From Evansella alkalicola (GTDB lineage Bacteria > Bacillota > Bacilli > Bacillales > Salisediminibacteriaceae), in contig NZ_JAHQCR010000021.1 in NCBI RefSeq assembly GCF_019042735.1, positions 124,001-188,000 of the forward strand: DNA of 64,000 bases. Direction: 5' to 3'. Both the position numbers and the translations under genes were made by a program. How positions within the stretch are numbered: the stretch's first letter is position 1; every line of letters begins with the position of its first letter. Below, piece after piece: positions 26,261 to 35,354 of this stretch. Below the pieces are notes generated by a model. That model did no database searches. It was given only the letters and a program-made list of their open reading frames with translations, and had not been told where the DNA came from.

Positions 26261-26283
26261 ATTCGGGGACCAGGTCCCCGAAT
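26261..26283. repeat. GGGGACC palindrome, copy 2
   Basis: ATTCGGGGACC-A-GGTCCCCGAAT is a perfect 23-bp palindrome upstream of the TerC-family gene. It shares its core with the element at 12687-12740. It lacks a T-run. Confidence 0.75.
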
Positions 26284-26337
26284 TTATTGTGGTAACAGTT
26301 GATTTTTTGGACAAATTATATGAGAGGAGGCTGATAT

Positions 26338-27159
26338 ATGGAGGCCGGGATAATATTAGAATACAGCTGGATTTTACTGATACTAATTGGTTTAGAAGGA
26401 ATTCTAGCTGCTGATAATGCACTGGTGCTTGCAATTATGGTAAAGCATTTGCCCGAAGAGCAAAGAAAAAAAGCCCTGTTTTACGGACTCGCTGGTGCAT
26501 TCGTTTTTCGATTTGGATCCCTCTTTTTAATTTCATATCTAGTGAATATTTGGCAAGTACAAGCAGTAGGTGCCATCTATTTACTATTTATAGCAATGCA
26601 TCATGTAGTAAAGAAATTTTTATATAAAAAAGACAATTCACATACTTTATCTTTAAATAAAAAGGATAAAAAACCTAAGTTTTGGACAACAGTCTTAAGA
26701 GTAGAAATTGCAGATATTGCATTTGCAGTTGATTCCATTCTTGCAGCCGCTGCACTTGCAGTAACCTTAACACCAACTGGTCTTTTTCAAATTGGAGAAT
26801 TAGATGTAGGGCAATTTTCCATTGTCTTAACAGGAGGTTTAGTGGGGGTTATTATCATGCGCTTTGCAGCGACACATTTAGGAAATATATTACAATCACG
26901 TCCCAACCTCGAAACAGCTGGTTTCCTAATTGTTGGATGGGTAGGCGTAAAACTTGCCGTTTACACCCTCGCCCATCCTGATATACATTTTATTAATGAA
27001 CAATTTCCAGAGTCTGTATTATGGAAAGGTATTTTTTGGACAGTCCTCATTGCCATAGCAATCATTGGTTGGACTAGTACTTCCAATAATACAGATAGTG
27101 AACAACCATTAAGGGGAGAAGAGCCCCTGTTAGATGATGAACCAAGTCCATCATCCTAA
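26338..27159 (+). CDS. TerC-family integral membrane protein
   Basis: Polytopic membrane protein of 273 residues in the TerC/YkoY family, some members of which export manganese or help metallate exoproteins. Both family motifs with membrane-embedded acids are present: LIGLEGILAADNALVLAIM (residues ~17-36) and VEIADIAFAVDSILAA (~122-138). About seven helices and an acidic C-terminal tail. A GAGAGGAGG site precedes the ATG. No yybP-ykoY (manganese) riboswitch was found upstream, only the palindrome. Its stop abuts the stop of the convergent map gene. Confidence 0.87.
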   Translation: MEAGIILEYSWILLILIGLEGILAADNALVLAIMVKHLPEEQRKKALFYGLAGAFVFRFGSLFLISYLVNIWQVQAVGAIYLLFIAMHHVVKKFLYKKDNSHTLSLNKKDKKPKFWTTVLRVEIADIAFAVDSILAAAALAVTLTPTGLFQIGELDVGQFSIVLTGGLVGVIIMRFAATHLGNILQSRPNLETAGFLIVGWVGVKLAVYTLAHPDIHFINEQFPESVLWKGIFWTVLIAIAIIGWTSTSNNTDSEQPLRGEEPLLDDEPSPSS

Positions 27160-27921
27160 TCAATCACCTATATTCTGTTCAGTAAGAACTAACGGGCCGT
27201 CTTTTGATATGACTACCGTATGTTCATACTGAACAGAAACACTTCCATCTACAGTCCGTGCAGTCCACCCGTTGCTATCCATTTGAGCAGCCCAAAATCC
27301 AGCATTGATCATAGGTTCAATCGTAATAACCATTCCATTCTTTAAACGCACTCCTCGCCCTCTATTACCAAAATGGGGAATGTTAGGTTCCTCATGTATC
27401 GTAGGTCCAATTCCATGTCCTGCGAAATCCCTAACAATTCCATAATTATAAGGTTCAATAAATTCTTGAATGGCAGCCCCAACATCGCCTACCCTATTCC
27501 CATCAATAGCTTCTTCAATACCAACATAAAGGGATTTCTCAGTCACTTCACATAGTTTTTGAATGTCTTCAGAAATTTCCCCTACGGGATATGTCCAGGC
27601 TGAATCAGCTAATCCTCCATTTAAATCCACCACAAAATCAATTGTTACTACATCCCCGTTTTTTAAAGGAGTTCTTCTTGGAAATCCGTGGCATATTTCA
27701 TCATTAATAGAAGCACATGTGGCAAATTCATAACCTTTATATCCCTTCTGGGCAGGGGTTGCCCCATGTTTCCTCATGTAATTCTCCACAAAAGCATCAA
27801 TTTCCAATGTACTAATTCCAGGCTTTATTTTGCTTCGGAGCTCCTTGTGAATTTTTGCAACGAGCTTCCCTGCCTCTTTCATCAATTCAATTTCCCTATC
27901 TGATTTTCGTTGAATCAACAA
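27160..27921 (-). CDS. map: Methionine aminopeptidase type I
   Basis: Removes the initiator Met from nascent proteins. The metal-binding set is complete: Asp in VVTIDFVVDLNGGLADSAW (two Asp), His in GHGIGPTIHEEPN, Glu in ITIEPMI and Glu in QYEHTVV. 253 residues, normal for the short type. No ATG lies at the N-terminus; the start is one of two adjacent TTG codons (27921 or 27918) after AGGGGA. It follows a panE-like gene by 38 bases and is convergent with the TerC gene with no intervening bases. It may be an extra copy, since the main map of Bacillus usually sits in the ribosomal protein cluster. Confidence 0.93.
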   Translation of the reverse strand: MLIQRKSDREIELMKEAGKLVAKIHKELRSKIKPGISTLEIDAFVENYMRKHGATPAQKGYKGYEFATCASINDEICHGFPRRTPLKNGDVVTIDFVVDLNGGLADSAWTYPVGEISEDIQKLCEVTEKSLYVGIEEAIDGNRVGDVGAAIQEFIEPYNYGIVRDFAGHGIGPTIHEEPNIPHFGNRGRGVRLKNGMVITIEPMINAGFWAAQMDSNGWTARTVDGSVSVQYEHTVVISKDGPLVLTEQNIGD

Positions 27922-27959
27922 AGTCTTCCCCTTTCTTTTTCACGCATTTCCCTAATCTG

Positions 27960-28880
27960 TCACTCGACTAAGTTTTTTTCATATACCTTCAAATGCTGAT
28001 AGACTAATCGAAGTAGTGGTGTTTCTACCCCATACCGTTCTGCTAAAAGAAGTAAATAGCCCTGAAGATGATCCCCTTCGATTGGTGCACCTTTTTCAAT
28101 ATCTCGTAACATAGATGATTTCATAGAGGGAGCTTGTTTTTCTATTGTAACCATCTGCTTTTCAATAATCCCTTCAGCAATTGGTGCCCTATGCGCTTCC
28201 ATCGTAAGACGGATTTCCTCAAATAATTGCTGTATATATGTTCTACCTTCCATTGTATCCCTTATGGGGCCAATGGGTGACCGCATCAATGAGGTAATTC
28301 CCGATACAGTAGTTATAAAAAGATACTTATGCCACATTTCTTGTTGTATATTATCACTTCTACGAAAAGTTGTTTTTGTTCCAGAAAACACTTCTTCTAT
28401 TGCTAAAACCCGCTCTGTTTCCGCCCTATTCCATTCTCCAAATACGGCTTCATGCATATCACTTGTCTGGATTACTGCTCCATCACTATCTAGTGTGGAT
28501 TCAACAAAGCACATACCACCTAAAACTTGCTCAGGTGAAAAAAAGGCTCTTAACTCTTCCATGTGTTCTATTCCGTTTAACAATGGAATAATAGATGTAT
28601 ACTCTCTCACAAAAGGTTCAATCGATTTCAAAGCATTATCAAGGTGGTATGCCTTTGTAGCCAAAATAACGACATCATACGGTTCATCTTCTGCATCAGC
28701 AAGAATTGTTTTAGGTTGTACATGAACATCTCCGTGCTTACTTTTTATTAACAAACCATTTTTTTTGAGTTGTTCCTGCCGTTTCTCCCTTACTAAAAAA
28801 GTAACATCTTCCCCTTTTTCCAACAGTCTCCCACCAAAATAAGCTCCAACGGCTCCAGCTCCAAGTATGAGAATCTTCAT
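27960..28880 (-). CDS. 2-dehydropantoate 2-reductase family oxidoreductase (PanE-like)
   Basis: NAD(P)H-dependent reductase of the ketopantoate reductase family (306 residues). The Rossmann start is MKILILGAGAVGAYFGGRL. The catalytic-Lys region is WHKYLFITTVSGITSL, and the C-terminal helical domain ends near RYGVETPLLRLVYQHLK. It may act in coenzyme A synthesis, but the family includes other ketoacid reductases, so no symbol is given. An AGGAGAGGGG site precedes the ATG. Probably co-transcribed with map. Confidence 0.85.
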   Translation of the reverse strand: MKILILGAGAVGAYFGGRLLEKGEDVTFLVREKRQEQLKKNGLLIKSKHGDVHVQPKTILADAEDEPYDVVILATKAYHLDNALKSIEPFVREYTSIIPLLNGIEHMEELRAFFSPEQVLGGMCFVESTLDSDGAVIQTSDMHEAVFGEWNRAETERVLAIEEVFSGTKTTFRRSDNIQQEMWHKYLFITTVSGITSLMRSPIGPIRDTMEGRTYIQQLFEEIRLTMEAHRAPIAEGIIEKQMVTIEKQAPSMKSSMLRDIEKGAPIEGDHLQGYLLLLAERYGVETPLLRLVYQHLKVYEKNLVE

Positions 28881-29095
28881 TACAATACCCCTCTCCTGAA
28901 AACTCTTTCCCTCAAAGCTATTTCGACAATTAGAAATAAAACCCTTTCACTTGTCGAAAACTTTTATTGAAAAACATTCATGAAGAAATGGCAGGATTAT
29001 TTAGTCGCACCTAGAATTACTTAGGTTAGAGCCAAACTTATCTTTTTTTGAAAACATCAATTAAAAGATTTTAAATCTGTTTACGGAGGACAATC

Positions 29096-30397
29096 ATGAA
29101 AATAAAAATGAATACCATTCCACTTACAAAAAAAGTAAATGTTAAGGAAGGCTCACATATATTATATTTCTTTGAAAAACAAGAAAAGTATATTGATAAT
29201 GCTGTTTCATTTATTCTTACAGCAAAAACCTTAGGGCAGAAGGTTATTTTAATAGAAAGCGCAGAAAACTATAAAGCAATCCTAGAGAGGCTTCACCTAG
29301 AAATGTCTCCAGCCGAACTTAGAGAAAACTTATTTTACATTAGTAATTACGACTTCTATGAAATGTACGGTGACTTTAGATTTAATAATGTGTTAACAAG
29401 GTTTAAAAACACGGTACAGCCATTTTATGATAAAGGGGTACCTGTAAGGATTTGGGGATATGTAGATTGGTCAGAACAACACGATATTAAAGAAAAACTC
29501 AATACATATGAATCTCAGTGCGATCTTACTGTTAGTGATATTGGTTACATGACTGTTTGTACGTATAACGGAAAAAAAGTACCTTCTTATATTCTTGCTG
29601 AGATGTTAAAAACTCACGAATACTTTATGACTGATGACGATTTAGTACAATCATCTTTATATAAATACTCTGAAGAAACAATCTTCCCCTCCCTATCAAC
29701 ACAAAGAAACATTGAAACTGAAATGGACTTTTATCAGCAGAAACTAGATTTTATTCATGTTGTGGCACATGAGGTTAGGAATCCTCTCACAGTAATCCAA
29801 TCGTACGCCACATTATTAAAATCAACCTTAACAGATGATAAAGTGAAGAATAAACTTAGCTTAATTGAAGATTATTCGATTGCTATTGATCATGAAATTA
29901 ATCATATTATACAAACAGAGCAGATGTTTTCCATCGACACGTTCTGGAGAAAAACAATCATCAACATAAATCCTGTAATAGATGATGTTGTTTCTGTCAT
30001 GTCTGCAAAAGCAAGAACACAAAATATAACACTAATACCATCTATTGATATACCAGAAAAACTAATTATCAACGGAAATCTAATGGGATTTAAGTTAATT
30101 ATTTCGAATCTGTTAAGTAATGCTATAAAGTATAGTGAGGAAGGCGAAGAGGTTACTTTTAAAAGCTATGTAGACGGTAGATTCTTCTTCATTGAAATTG
30201 AAGATCATGGTATTGGCATGTCTCAAGAACAATTACAGAAACTCTTCCATAAATATCAAAAAATAAATCATGAGGAATCAGGCCAAGGTATCGGTCTTTA
30301 CATGGTTGACAAATTAGTCCAACACTTCGAAGGGGATATTGTCATAGATAGTGAATACGGTAAAGGAACAATCGTTACCGTAAAATTCCCATTTTAA
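29096..30397 (+). CDS. Soluble histidine kinase with N-terminal MEDS sensor domain
   Basis: Sensor kinase of 433 residues without membrane helices. The N-terminal ~190 residues fit the MEDS (DcmR sensory) family: SHILYFFEKQEKYIDNAVSF, GQKVILIESAENYKAI, RIWGYVDWSEQ. The HisKA box is FIHVVAHEVRNPLTVIQSYA with the phospho-accepting His near residue 222. The HATPase part has N-box SNLLSNAIKYSEEGE, the ATP-lid DHGIGMS and GQGIGLYMVDKL. No response regulator is adjacent, so it is an orphan kinase; feeding a sporulation or other phosphorelay is one possibility. A GGAGGAC site precedes the ATG. Confidence 0.85.
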   Translation: MKIKMNTIPLTKKVNVKEGSHILYFFEKQEKYIDNAVSFILTAKTLGQKVILIESAENYKAILERLHLEMSPAELRENLFYISNYDFYEMYGDFRFNNVLTRFKNTVQPFYDKGVPVRIWGYVDWSEQHDIKEKLNTYESQCDLTVSDIGYMTVCTYNGKKVPSYILAEMLKTHEYFMTDDDLVQSSLYKYSEETIFPSLSTQRNIETEMDFYQQKLDFIHVVAHEVRNPLTVIQSYATLLKSTLTDDKVKNKLSLIEDYSIAIDHEINHIIQTEQMFSIDTFWRKTIININPVIDDVVSVMSAKARTQNITLIPSIDIPEKLIINGNLMGFKLIISNLLSNAIKYSEEGEEVTFKSYVDGRFFFIEIEDHGIGMSQEQLQKLFHKYQKINHEESGQGIGLYMVDKLVQHFEGDIVIDSEYGKGTIVTVKFPF

Positions 30398-30399
30398 TT

Positions 30400-30434
30400 A
30401 GAAAAGCGCAAGTGCCTTGACCATCGGCCACAAA
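30400..30434. repeat. Dispersed AAAGCGCAAGCGCC repeat, partial copy
   Basis: GAAAAGCGCAAGTGCCTTGA then CCATCGGCCAC begins three bases after the kinase stop. It matches copies at 44505, 44695 and 56419. Confidence 0.75.
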
Positions 30435-30435
30435 G

Positions 30436-30475
30436 AAAGGGAATGCTGCTTAAATAGCAACATTCCCTTTTTCAA
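30436..30475. terminator. Bidirectional terminator after the MEDS kinase
   Basis: AAAGGGAATG pairs with CATTCCCTTT, with an inner TGCT/AGCA stem, followed by T-rich DNA on the plus strand. Confidence 0.8.
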
Positions 30476-30478
30476 TTT

Positions 30479-31096
30479 TTAATCCTCTTTTAAGATTCTA
30501 TCCTGCATGACGATGTCATATTCGTCTATGACTGCATTCAGTCTAACTCTATTAGTAATAATGTCATTATGGTATGGAATGGTAATCTCATCACCATTTT
30601 CAGTTATAAAAATATATTCATGAATGGAAGTTGTCCCGTTATTATTCTCCACCTCAATCGGTTGAATCTCCTGTATCTCATTCCAATAATAAGACGTTTC
30701 CGAGTAAGTGCTCAAATGGTTATAGTGGATTCCATCATCATCAAAATAGTAGTAATTATAAATCCCAAGTCCCATAATCGGTATAAAGACAAGCATTAAT
30801 AAACTAAACAACCATGTGAGTTTAAATTGTTTTCCTGATTTCTCTAAAACCATTTTAGTAATTACGAGTGCTGTGAGTATAATTGGTATCCACAACATTC
30901 CAAATCCAAACATAAAGTAAGCAGAAGTTGGGGCTGATAGAAACCAATTTGATCTCGAGAAAAACAATACATCCTGCATAATGTATATCATGACAACAGG
31001 TAAAAATACACAGGAAATGATAATGATGATAGCTGTTACGATTGTTATTGTAGTAAGTTTCTCCGTGTCTGCATGCTTAATTGATGGCAATTTCAA
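30479..31096 (-). CDS. Membrane protein with C-terminal cytosolic domain, unknown
   Basis: Not recognised. From the preferred start it has ~205 residues, three hydrophobic segments (about residues 16-42, 58-80 and 92-113) and a C-terminal soluble domain of ~85 residues with a DDDGIHYNHLSTYSE start and beta-rich character, which may be PH-like. The longest frame starts at ATG 31126 with a poor ribosome site; TTG 31096 lies after AAAGGAG (spacing ~11) and is favoured. Monocistronic. Confidence 0.6.
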   Translation of the reverse strand: MKLPSIKHADTEKLTTITIVTAIIIIISCVFLPVVMIYIMQDVLFFSRSNWFLSAPTSAYFMFGFGMLWIPIILTALVITKMVLEKSGKQFKLTWLFSLLMLVFIPIMGLGIYNYYYFDDDGIHYNHLSTYSETSYYWNEIQEIQPIEVENNNGTTSIHEYIFITENGDEITIPYHNDIITNRVRLNAVIDEYDIVMQDRILKED

Positions 31097-31319
31097 ATTC
31101 CCGTTCACTCCTTTTGTAGCATTCACTTATTTTCTACCCTATAAGATAATTACGTTTCAGAATTCAAAAAGTTTCGAATACTTTTAACAATACTAATATA
31201 GTTTTTTCTTAAATACAACATTATTTGTCTGAATAGTTGACCTTTTCCTACTGTTTTAAGATAATTAAAGAGGTTTTTTAGTTATCATAGCTTCATAAAA
31301 AAACTTCCTGGGGGTTTAT

Positions 31320-33011
31320 ATGAAAAATTTTTATATCGAAAAATTCGATTTTACACAACCAAAAGTTCTTGAAAATGAATTTATTAAACTATTGGAGGAG
31401 CCAATTGATACCGTTGAAAAAATGGAGGACTGGCTAAAAAGGCAATCCTTGCTCTATGACGCTATTGAAGAAGGATTATCAGGACATTATATAGATTTCC
31501 AATGTCATAGTGATTCTGAAGAGGCCAAAAAGTTAATGGAACACGACCAAATGATTATTGAACCACTATTCAAAAAATATGATGCCCTTCTAGATGATAA
31601 GATCCTCGACACTCCTATTAAAGATGAGTTAGATAAAGATTACTATGCACAGTTTTTAAAGATGAAGGAAAATGCAAAAGATTTATTCCGTGAAAAAAAT
31701 GTTCAACTCGAAATCGAAGAAGACCGTCTAGCAACGGAGTACTTTGAGATAACCGGGAGTTTAACTGTTGACTGGAATGGGGAAGAAACAACTTTAAGCC
31801 AACTTAGAACTTACTTTGAAGATCCAGATCGTGAAACGAGAAAAAAGGCATATTTACTTTTTTCTGAAGCCTTTAAATCTAAAGAGGATGAACTTCAAAA
31901 AATAATGTCTCAGTTAATAAACTTAAGACAGAAGAAAGCTGATAATGCAGATTTACCAAATTACAGAGACTACATGTTTAAAAAATATGAACGTTTTGAC
32001 TATACACCAGACGACTGTAAACAATTAGCCGAGGCTATACAAAAACATGTCACTCCAATTAAAAAGAAACTTCAAGAGAAACACAAGAGTGAGCTTAATG
32101 TGGATAGCTTCAAACCATGGGATATTAGTGGTGTTCCAAAAGGCCAAGAGAGACTCAAACCATTTCTATCATCAAAAGAATTAATAGATGGATCAACAAA
32201 GATATTTAATAATCTAGATCCTCGTTTTGCAGAATTAATTACCAAAATGAATGAAAATGGAATGTTAGACCTTGATACGCGAAAAGGAAAAGCACCTGGT
32301 GGGTTTTGCAGTCCTCTGCCAGTTTCGGAGCTATCATTTATTTTTATGAATTCCGCAAATAGCCATAGCGATCTAGTTACACTATTACATGAGATGGGAC
32401 ACTGTATCCACAATGACTTTAAGAAAGAACAACCTTTAGGAAGCTACAAAGAAACGCCAATGGAGTCGTCGGAGTTAGCTAGTATGACAATGGAGCTATT
32501 CACAATGGACCAATGGGATCTCTTCTATGACAATGAAGAGGACCTTCTCCGTGCTAAAAGAGATCAATTGAAAGGGATCATAAGCTTCCTCCCTTCAGGA
32601 ATGGTTGTAGACCAATTTCAGCATTGGCTATATGAGAATCCAAACCACACTCCAGAAGAAAGAAATAACAAATATTTTGAACTACTACAAACGTTAAATC
32701 AAGGCATCGTTGATTACAACGACATAGAAGATCTAGCAAAACTTCAGTGGTTACCAATCTTGCATATTTTTGAGGTACCATTCTATTACATTGAATACGT
32801 GATTGCTCAATTAGGTGCCGTTCAAATGTACAAACAATACTGTGAAAATCCAGATAAAGCATTGGAAAACTATAAGAAAGCTCTTAAACTAGGAAGTTCA
32901 AAATCCCTTCCTGAAGTATTCGAAGCTGCAGGGATTAAATTTGATTTTTCTGAGAAAACGATAAAAGAATTAATGGCGTTTATTGAAGACAAACTGAGTG
33001 AACTAGATTAA
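31320..33011 (+). CDS. M3-family oligoendopeptidase
   Basis: Cytoplasmic zinc metallopeptidase that degrades oligopeptides (563 residues, as expected for the M3B oligoendopeptidase group). The HExxH site is in LLHEMGHCIHNDF (about residues 357-369), and the third ligand region is ETPMESSELASMTMEL ~25 residues later. No signal peptide. A GGGGG site precedes the ATG. Close to PepF-like enzymes, but the exact subgroup is uncertain. Own terminator downstream. Confidence 0.88.
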   Translation: MKNFYIEKFDFTQPKVLENEFIKLLEEPIDTVEKMEDWLKRQSLLYDAIEEGLSGHYIDFQCHSDSEEAKKLMEHDQMIIEPLFKKYDALLDDKILDTPIKDELDKDYYAQFLKMKENAKDLFREKNVQLEIEEDRLATEYFEITGSLTVDWNGEETTLSQLRTYFEDPDRETRKKAYLLFSEAFKSKEDELQKIMSQLINLRQKKADNADLPNYRDYMFKKYERFDYTPDDCKQLAEAIQKHVTPIKKKLQEKHKSELNVDSFKPWDISGVPKGQERLKPFLSSKELIDGSTKIFNNLDPRFAELITKMNENGMLDLDTRKGKAPGGFCSPLPVSELSFIFMNSANSHSDLVTLLHEMGHCIHNDFKKEQPLGSYKETPMESSELASMTMELFTMDQWDLFYDNEEDLLRAKRDQLKGIISFLPSGMVVDQFQHWLYENPNHTPEERNNKYFELLQTLNQGIVDYNDIEDLAKLQWLPILHIFEVPFYYIEYVIAQLGAVQMYKQYCENPDKALENYKKALKLGSSKSLPEVFEAAGIKFDFSEKTIKELMAFIEDKLSELD

Positions 33012-33022
33012 TAGACTTATTA

Positions 33023-33058
33023 AAAGATGAGGTCAAATAAACATGGCCCATCTTTTTT
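33023..33058 (+). terminator. Terminator after the M3 peptidase
   Basis: AAAGATG-A-GG pairs with CC-CATCTTT and is followed by a T-run. Confidence 0.65.
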
Positions 33059-33146
33059 CTTTCCATCTCATCATTTGTACAAACTATTAGGAATATTCTT
33101 TATCAAAATGATATGATAGAAAAAATGATAAGGAGGGAGAGTTAAA

Positions 33147-33842
33147 TTGCGAAACATCGTTGATCAATTCAAAGAAGTAACAATGGCAATACTTCCCATG
33201 ACCATTGTCATCATCATCTTGCAATTCACCTTAATTGGTTTGCCTACAGAAATATTCCTACGATTTTTAGCTGGAGTGCTGTTTGTTGGCATTGGGCTGT
33301 TCCTCTTCCTTGTAGGTGTACATATTGGGTTACTTCCAATTGGGGAAATGATCGGATCCACCCTTCCAAAAACAAGAAAGCCATGGCTTATTATTGCAGT
33401 TGGATTTATTTTAGGGCTCGTTGTTACTTTAGCAGAACCAGACGTAAGGGTTTTAGCCTTTCAAGTGGACGAGGTATCTGGAGGAATTATCTCCAATAAT
33501 ATTCTGATATTCACCGTTGCCATTGGCGTAGCAATTTTTGTTGCCCTTGCCATGGCTCGTACGATCTTCAATATCCCACTTACCTATTTATTAGTTGGTG
33601 GTTATGCTCTCGTGTTTACATTAGCTATATTTACACCCTCCCAGTTTATCCCTATCTCCTTTGATGCTGGTGGTGTAACGACAGGACCAATGACAGTACC
33701 ATTTATTTTAGCTCTAGGGGTAGGCGTTGCTTCTGTACTACGTAAAAACTCTTCATCTGCCAATGATGGGTTTGGTCTCGTTGCCTTAGCCTCTATCGGA
33801 CCTATCCTTGCGGTGATGATTTTAGGGGTGATTTATGGATGA
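33147..33842 (+). CDS. DUF1538-family membrane protein, first copy
   Basis: Integral membrane protein of 231 residues of the DUF1538 family, function not established. About six hydrophobic segments. Conserved motifs are GLVVTLAEPDVRVLAFQV (acid and Arg in the membrane region, about residue 92) and SFDAGGVTTGPMTVPF (about residue 170). Start is TTG behind GGAGGGAGAG. It overlaps the second copy by four bases (ATGA). In many genomes the two halves are fused; here they are separate genes that probably make a heterodimer. Followed by a PII-like gene, which suggests a regulated transporter. Confidence 0.82.
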   Translation: MRNIVDQFKEVTMAILPMTIVIIILQFTLIGLPTEIFLRFLAGVLFVGIGLFLFLVGVHIGLLPIGEMIGSTLPKTRKPWLIIAVGFILGLVVTLAEPDVRVLAFQVDEVSGGIISNNILIFTVAIGVAIFVALAMARTIFNIPLTYLLVGGYALVFTLAIFTPSQFIPISFDAGGVTTGPMTVPFILALGVGVASVLRKNSSSANDGFGLVALASIGPILAVMILGVIYG

Positions 33843-34591
33843 TATCAATTTTATTTGAAAACTTTGACCATGTACTAATGGAAGTGGCCATGGCAGTAAT
33901 TCCTTTAATCATCTTTTTCTTTGTTTTCCAGTTTTTCTTTCTCAAGCTTGAATGGAAAAAAATTAAGAAGGTCATAATTGGGATATTCCTTACATTTATT
34001 GGACTGTCCTTGTTTTTACAAGGAGTCGAAATTGGATTTTTCCCAGCAGGACAAGCTATTGGTGAAACATTAGGAGCAGATAATAATGCGTGGATACTTC
34101 TCCCGTTATTGGGATTTGTATTTGGTTTTGTTGCAACCTTTGCTGAACCTGCAATACGAATTATGAATCATGAAGTGGAAAAAGTAACTGCAGGTTCCAT
34201 TCAAGGAAAAGTACTGCTTTTAACATTATCCATCGGGGTAGCTATTTCTATTGCCCTTTCCATGCTACGGATACTTTTAGGTATCCCATTATGGACTATT
34301 ATTGTACCAGGATATATATTAGCTCTTATCCTTATCCGTTTTTCAGAAAGAAGATTTGTGTCCATTGCCTTCGACTCAGGTGGTGTGGCAACTGGGCCTA
34401 TGACGGTTACCTTTATTATGGCAATTGCCGTTGGTGTGGCAAACGTGACTGAAGGGCGAGATCCATTAATCGATGGATTCGGAATGATATCCTTAGTAGC
34501 CTTAACCCCAATTTTATCAGTACTCGTACTGGGATTACTCTATCAGAAAAAGGAGCAAGAGGGATATGAGAAGTCTAAATCTGAATCATAA
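33839..34591 (+). CDS. DUF1538-family membrane protein, second copy
   Basis: Second DUF1538 protein (250 residues), paralogous to the first. Matching motifs are VATFAEPAIRIMNHEV and AFDSGGVATGPMTVTF at equivalent positions. About six hydrophobic segments, then a charged C-terminal tail. An AGGGGTG site inside the first gene precedes its ATG. Its end overlaps the PII-like gene by 26 bases. The duplicated GG-V-TGPMTV signature in a membrane setting suggests a substrate or ion pathway built from two related halves; this is inference. Confidence 0.82.
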   Translation: MISILFENFDHVLMEVAMAVIPLIIFFFVFQFFFLKLEWKKIKKVIIGIFLTFIGLSLFLQGVEIGFFPAGQAIGETLGADNNAWILLPLLGFVFGFVATFAEPAIRIMNHEVEKVTAGSIQGKVLLLTLSIGVAISIALSMLRILLGIPLWTIIVPGYILALILIRFSERRFVSIAFDSGGVATGPMTVTFIMAIAVGVANVTEGRDPLIDGFGMISLVALTPILSVLVLGLLYQKKEQEGYEKSKSES

Positions 34592-35264
34592 ATTAATCTT
34601 TACTGTTGTTAAAAAAGGAAAAGCAAATAAAGTTGTGATGGCTTCTAAGGAAGCTGGTGCTGAAGGGGGTACTGTATTACTCGGTTCTGGCATTGGTATA
34701 CATGAGAAGGAAACCTTCTTTGGTATTGATATGATTCATGAAAAGGAAATCATCATGACCCTGCTTCCTGAGGATAGCTTGGATACGGTTTTAGAACGAA
34801 TAATAGAGGCTGGTAATTTAAAAAAGCCTGGGCAAGGTATTGGGTTTGTTATAGATGTAAAGGGTGTCACAGGAATCGTACACAATAAACAGAACATGTC
34901 TTTAGACGAGGAGGCATTAGATAAAATGACAGACAGTCATATTAGCTTTGAATTAATCGTAAGCATTGTAAATAAAGGTGATGCTGGAAAAATAGTAGAT
35001 GCATCAAAGAAAGCTGGTGCAGAAGGAGGTACAATTCTTACGGGACGTGGTACAGGGATTCATGAAAAAGCAAAGCTATTTTCCATGATGATAGAACCTG
35101 AAAAGGATGTTGTCTTAACCCTTGTTCCTACAAAAAAGGTTACTGCGGTTATAAAGCAGATCGAAGAAGATGCACAGCTGAATAAACCTGGCAAAGGAAT
35201 TGCCTTTGTTTTACCAGTAGAAGAAACCATCGGTATTAACCACAGTATTAACTTAAATGATTAA
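34566..35264 (+). CDS. Double PII-like regulatory protein
   Basis: Soluble protein of 232 residues made of two PII-like repeats (about 8-110 and 120-228). Each begins with a beta strand (IFTVVKKGKANKVV; ELIVSIVNKGDAGKIV), has KEAGAEGGT or KKAGAEGGT followed by a short GxGIHEK loop in place of a long T-loop, and ends with a PII-like strand (KPGQGIGFVIDVKGVTGI; KPGKGIAFVLPVEETIGI). It overlaps the second DUF1538 gene, so it is the likely regulator of that membrane pair, as GlnK is of AmtB. Ligand unknown. Confidence 0.82.
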   Translation: MRSLNLNHKLIFTVVKKGKANKVVMASKEAGAEGGTVLLGSGIGIHEKETFFGIDMIHEKEIIMTLLPEDSLDTVLERIIEAGNLKKPGQGIGFVIDVKGVTGIVHNKQNMSLDEEALDKMTDSHISFELIVSIVNKGDAGKIVDASKKAGAEGGTILTGRGTGIHEKAKLFSMMIEPEKDVVLTLVPTKKVTAVIKQIEEDAQLNKPGKGIAFVLPVEETIGINHSINLND

Positions 35265-35290
35265 TACTTGATTTCATTTCAACAATAGCA

Positions 35291-35328
35291 CAAAAAGGGA
35301 GCTACCAGTCTTGGTAACTCCCTCTTTT
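35291..35328. terminator. Bidirectional terminator between the PII-like gene and pfkA
   Basis: AGGGAG-C-TACCA pairs with TGGTA-A-CTCCCT, flanked by A-rich and T-rich runs on either side. Confidence 0.8.
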
Positions 35329-35354
35329 TGATGATATTAGATTAATACAATGTT

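Noticed and set aside
26136..26337. Manganese (yybP-ykoY) riboswitch before the TerC-family gene
   Set aside because: The conserved aptamer blocks are not present; only a GGGGACC palindrome is seen.
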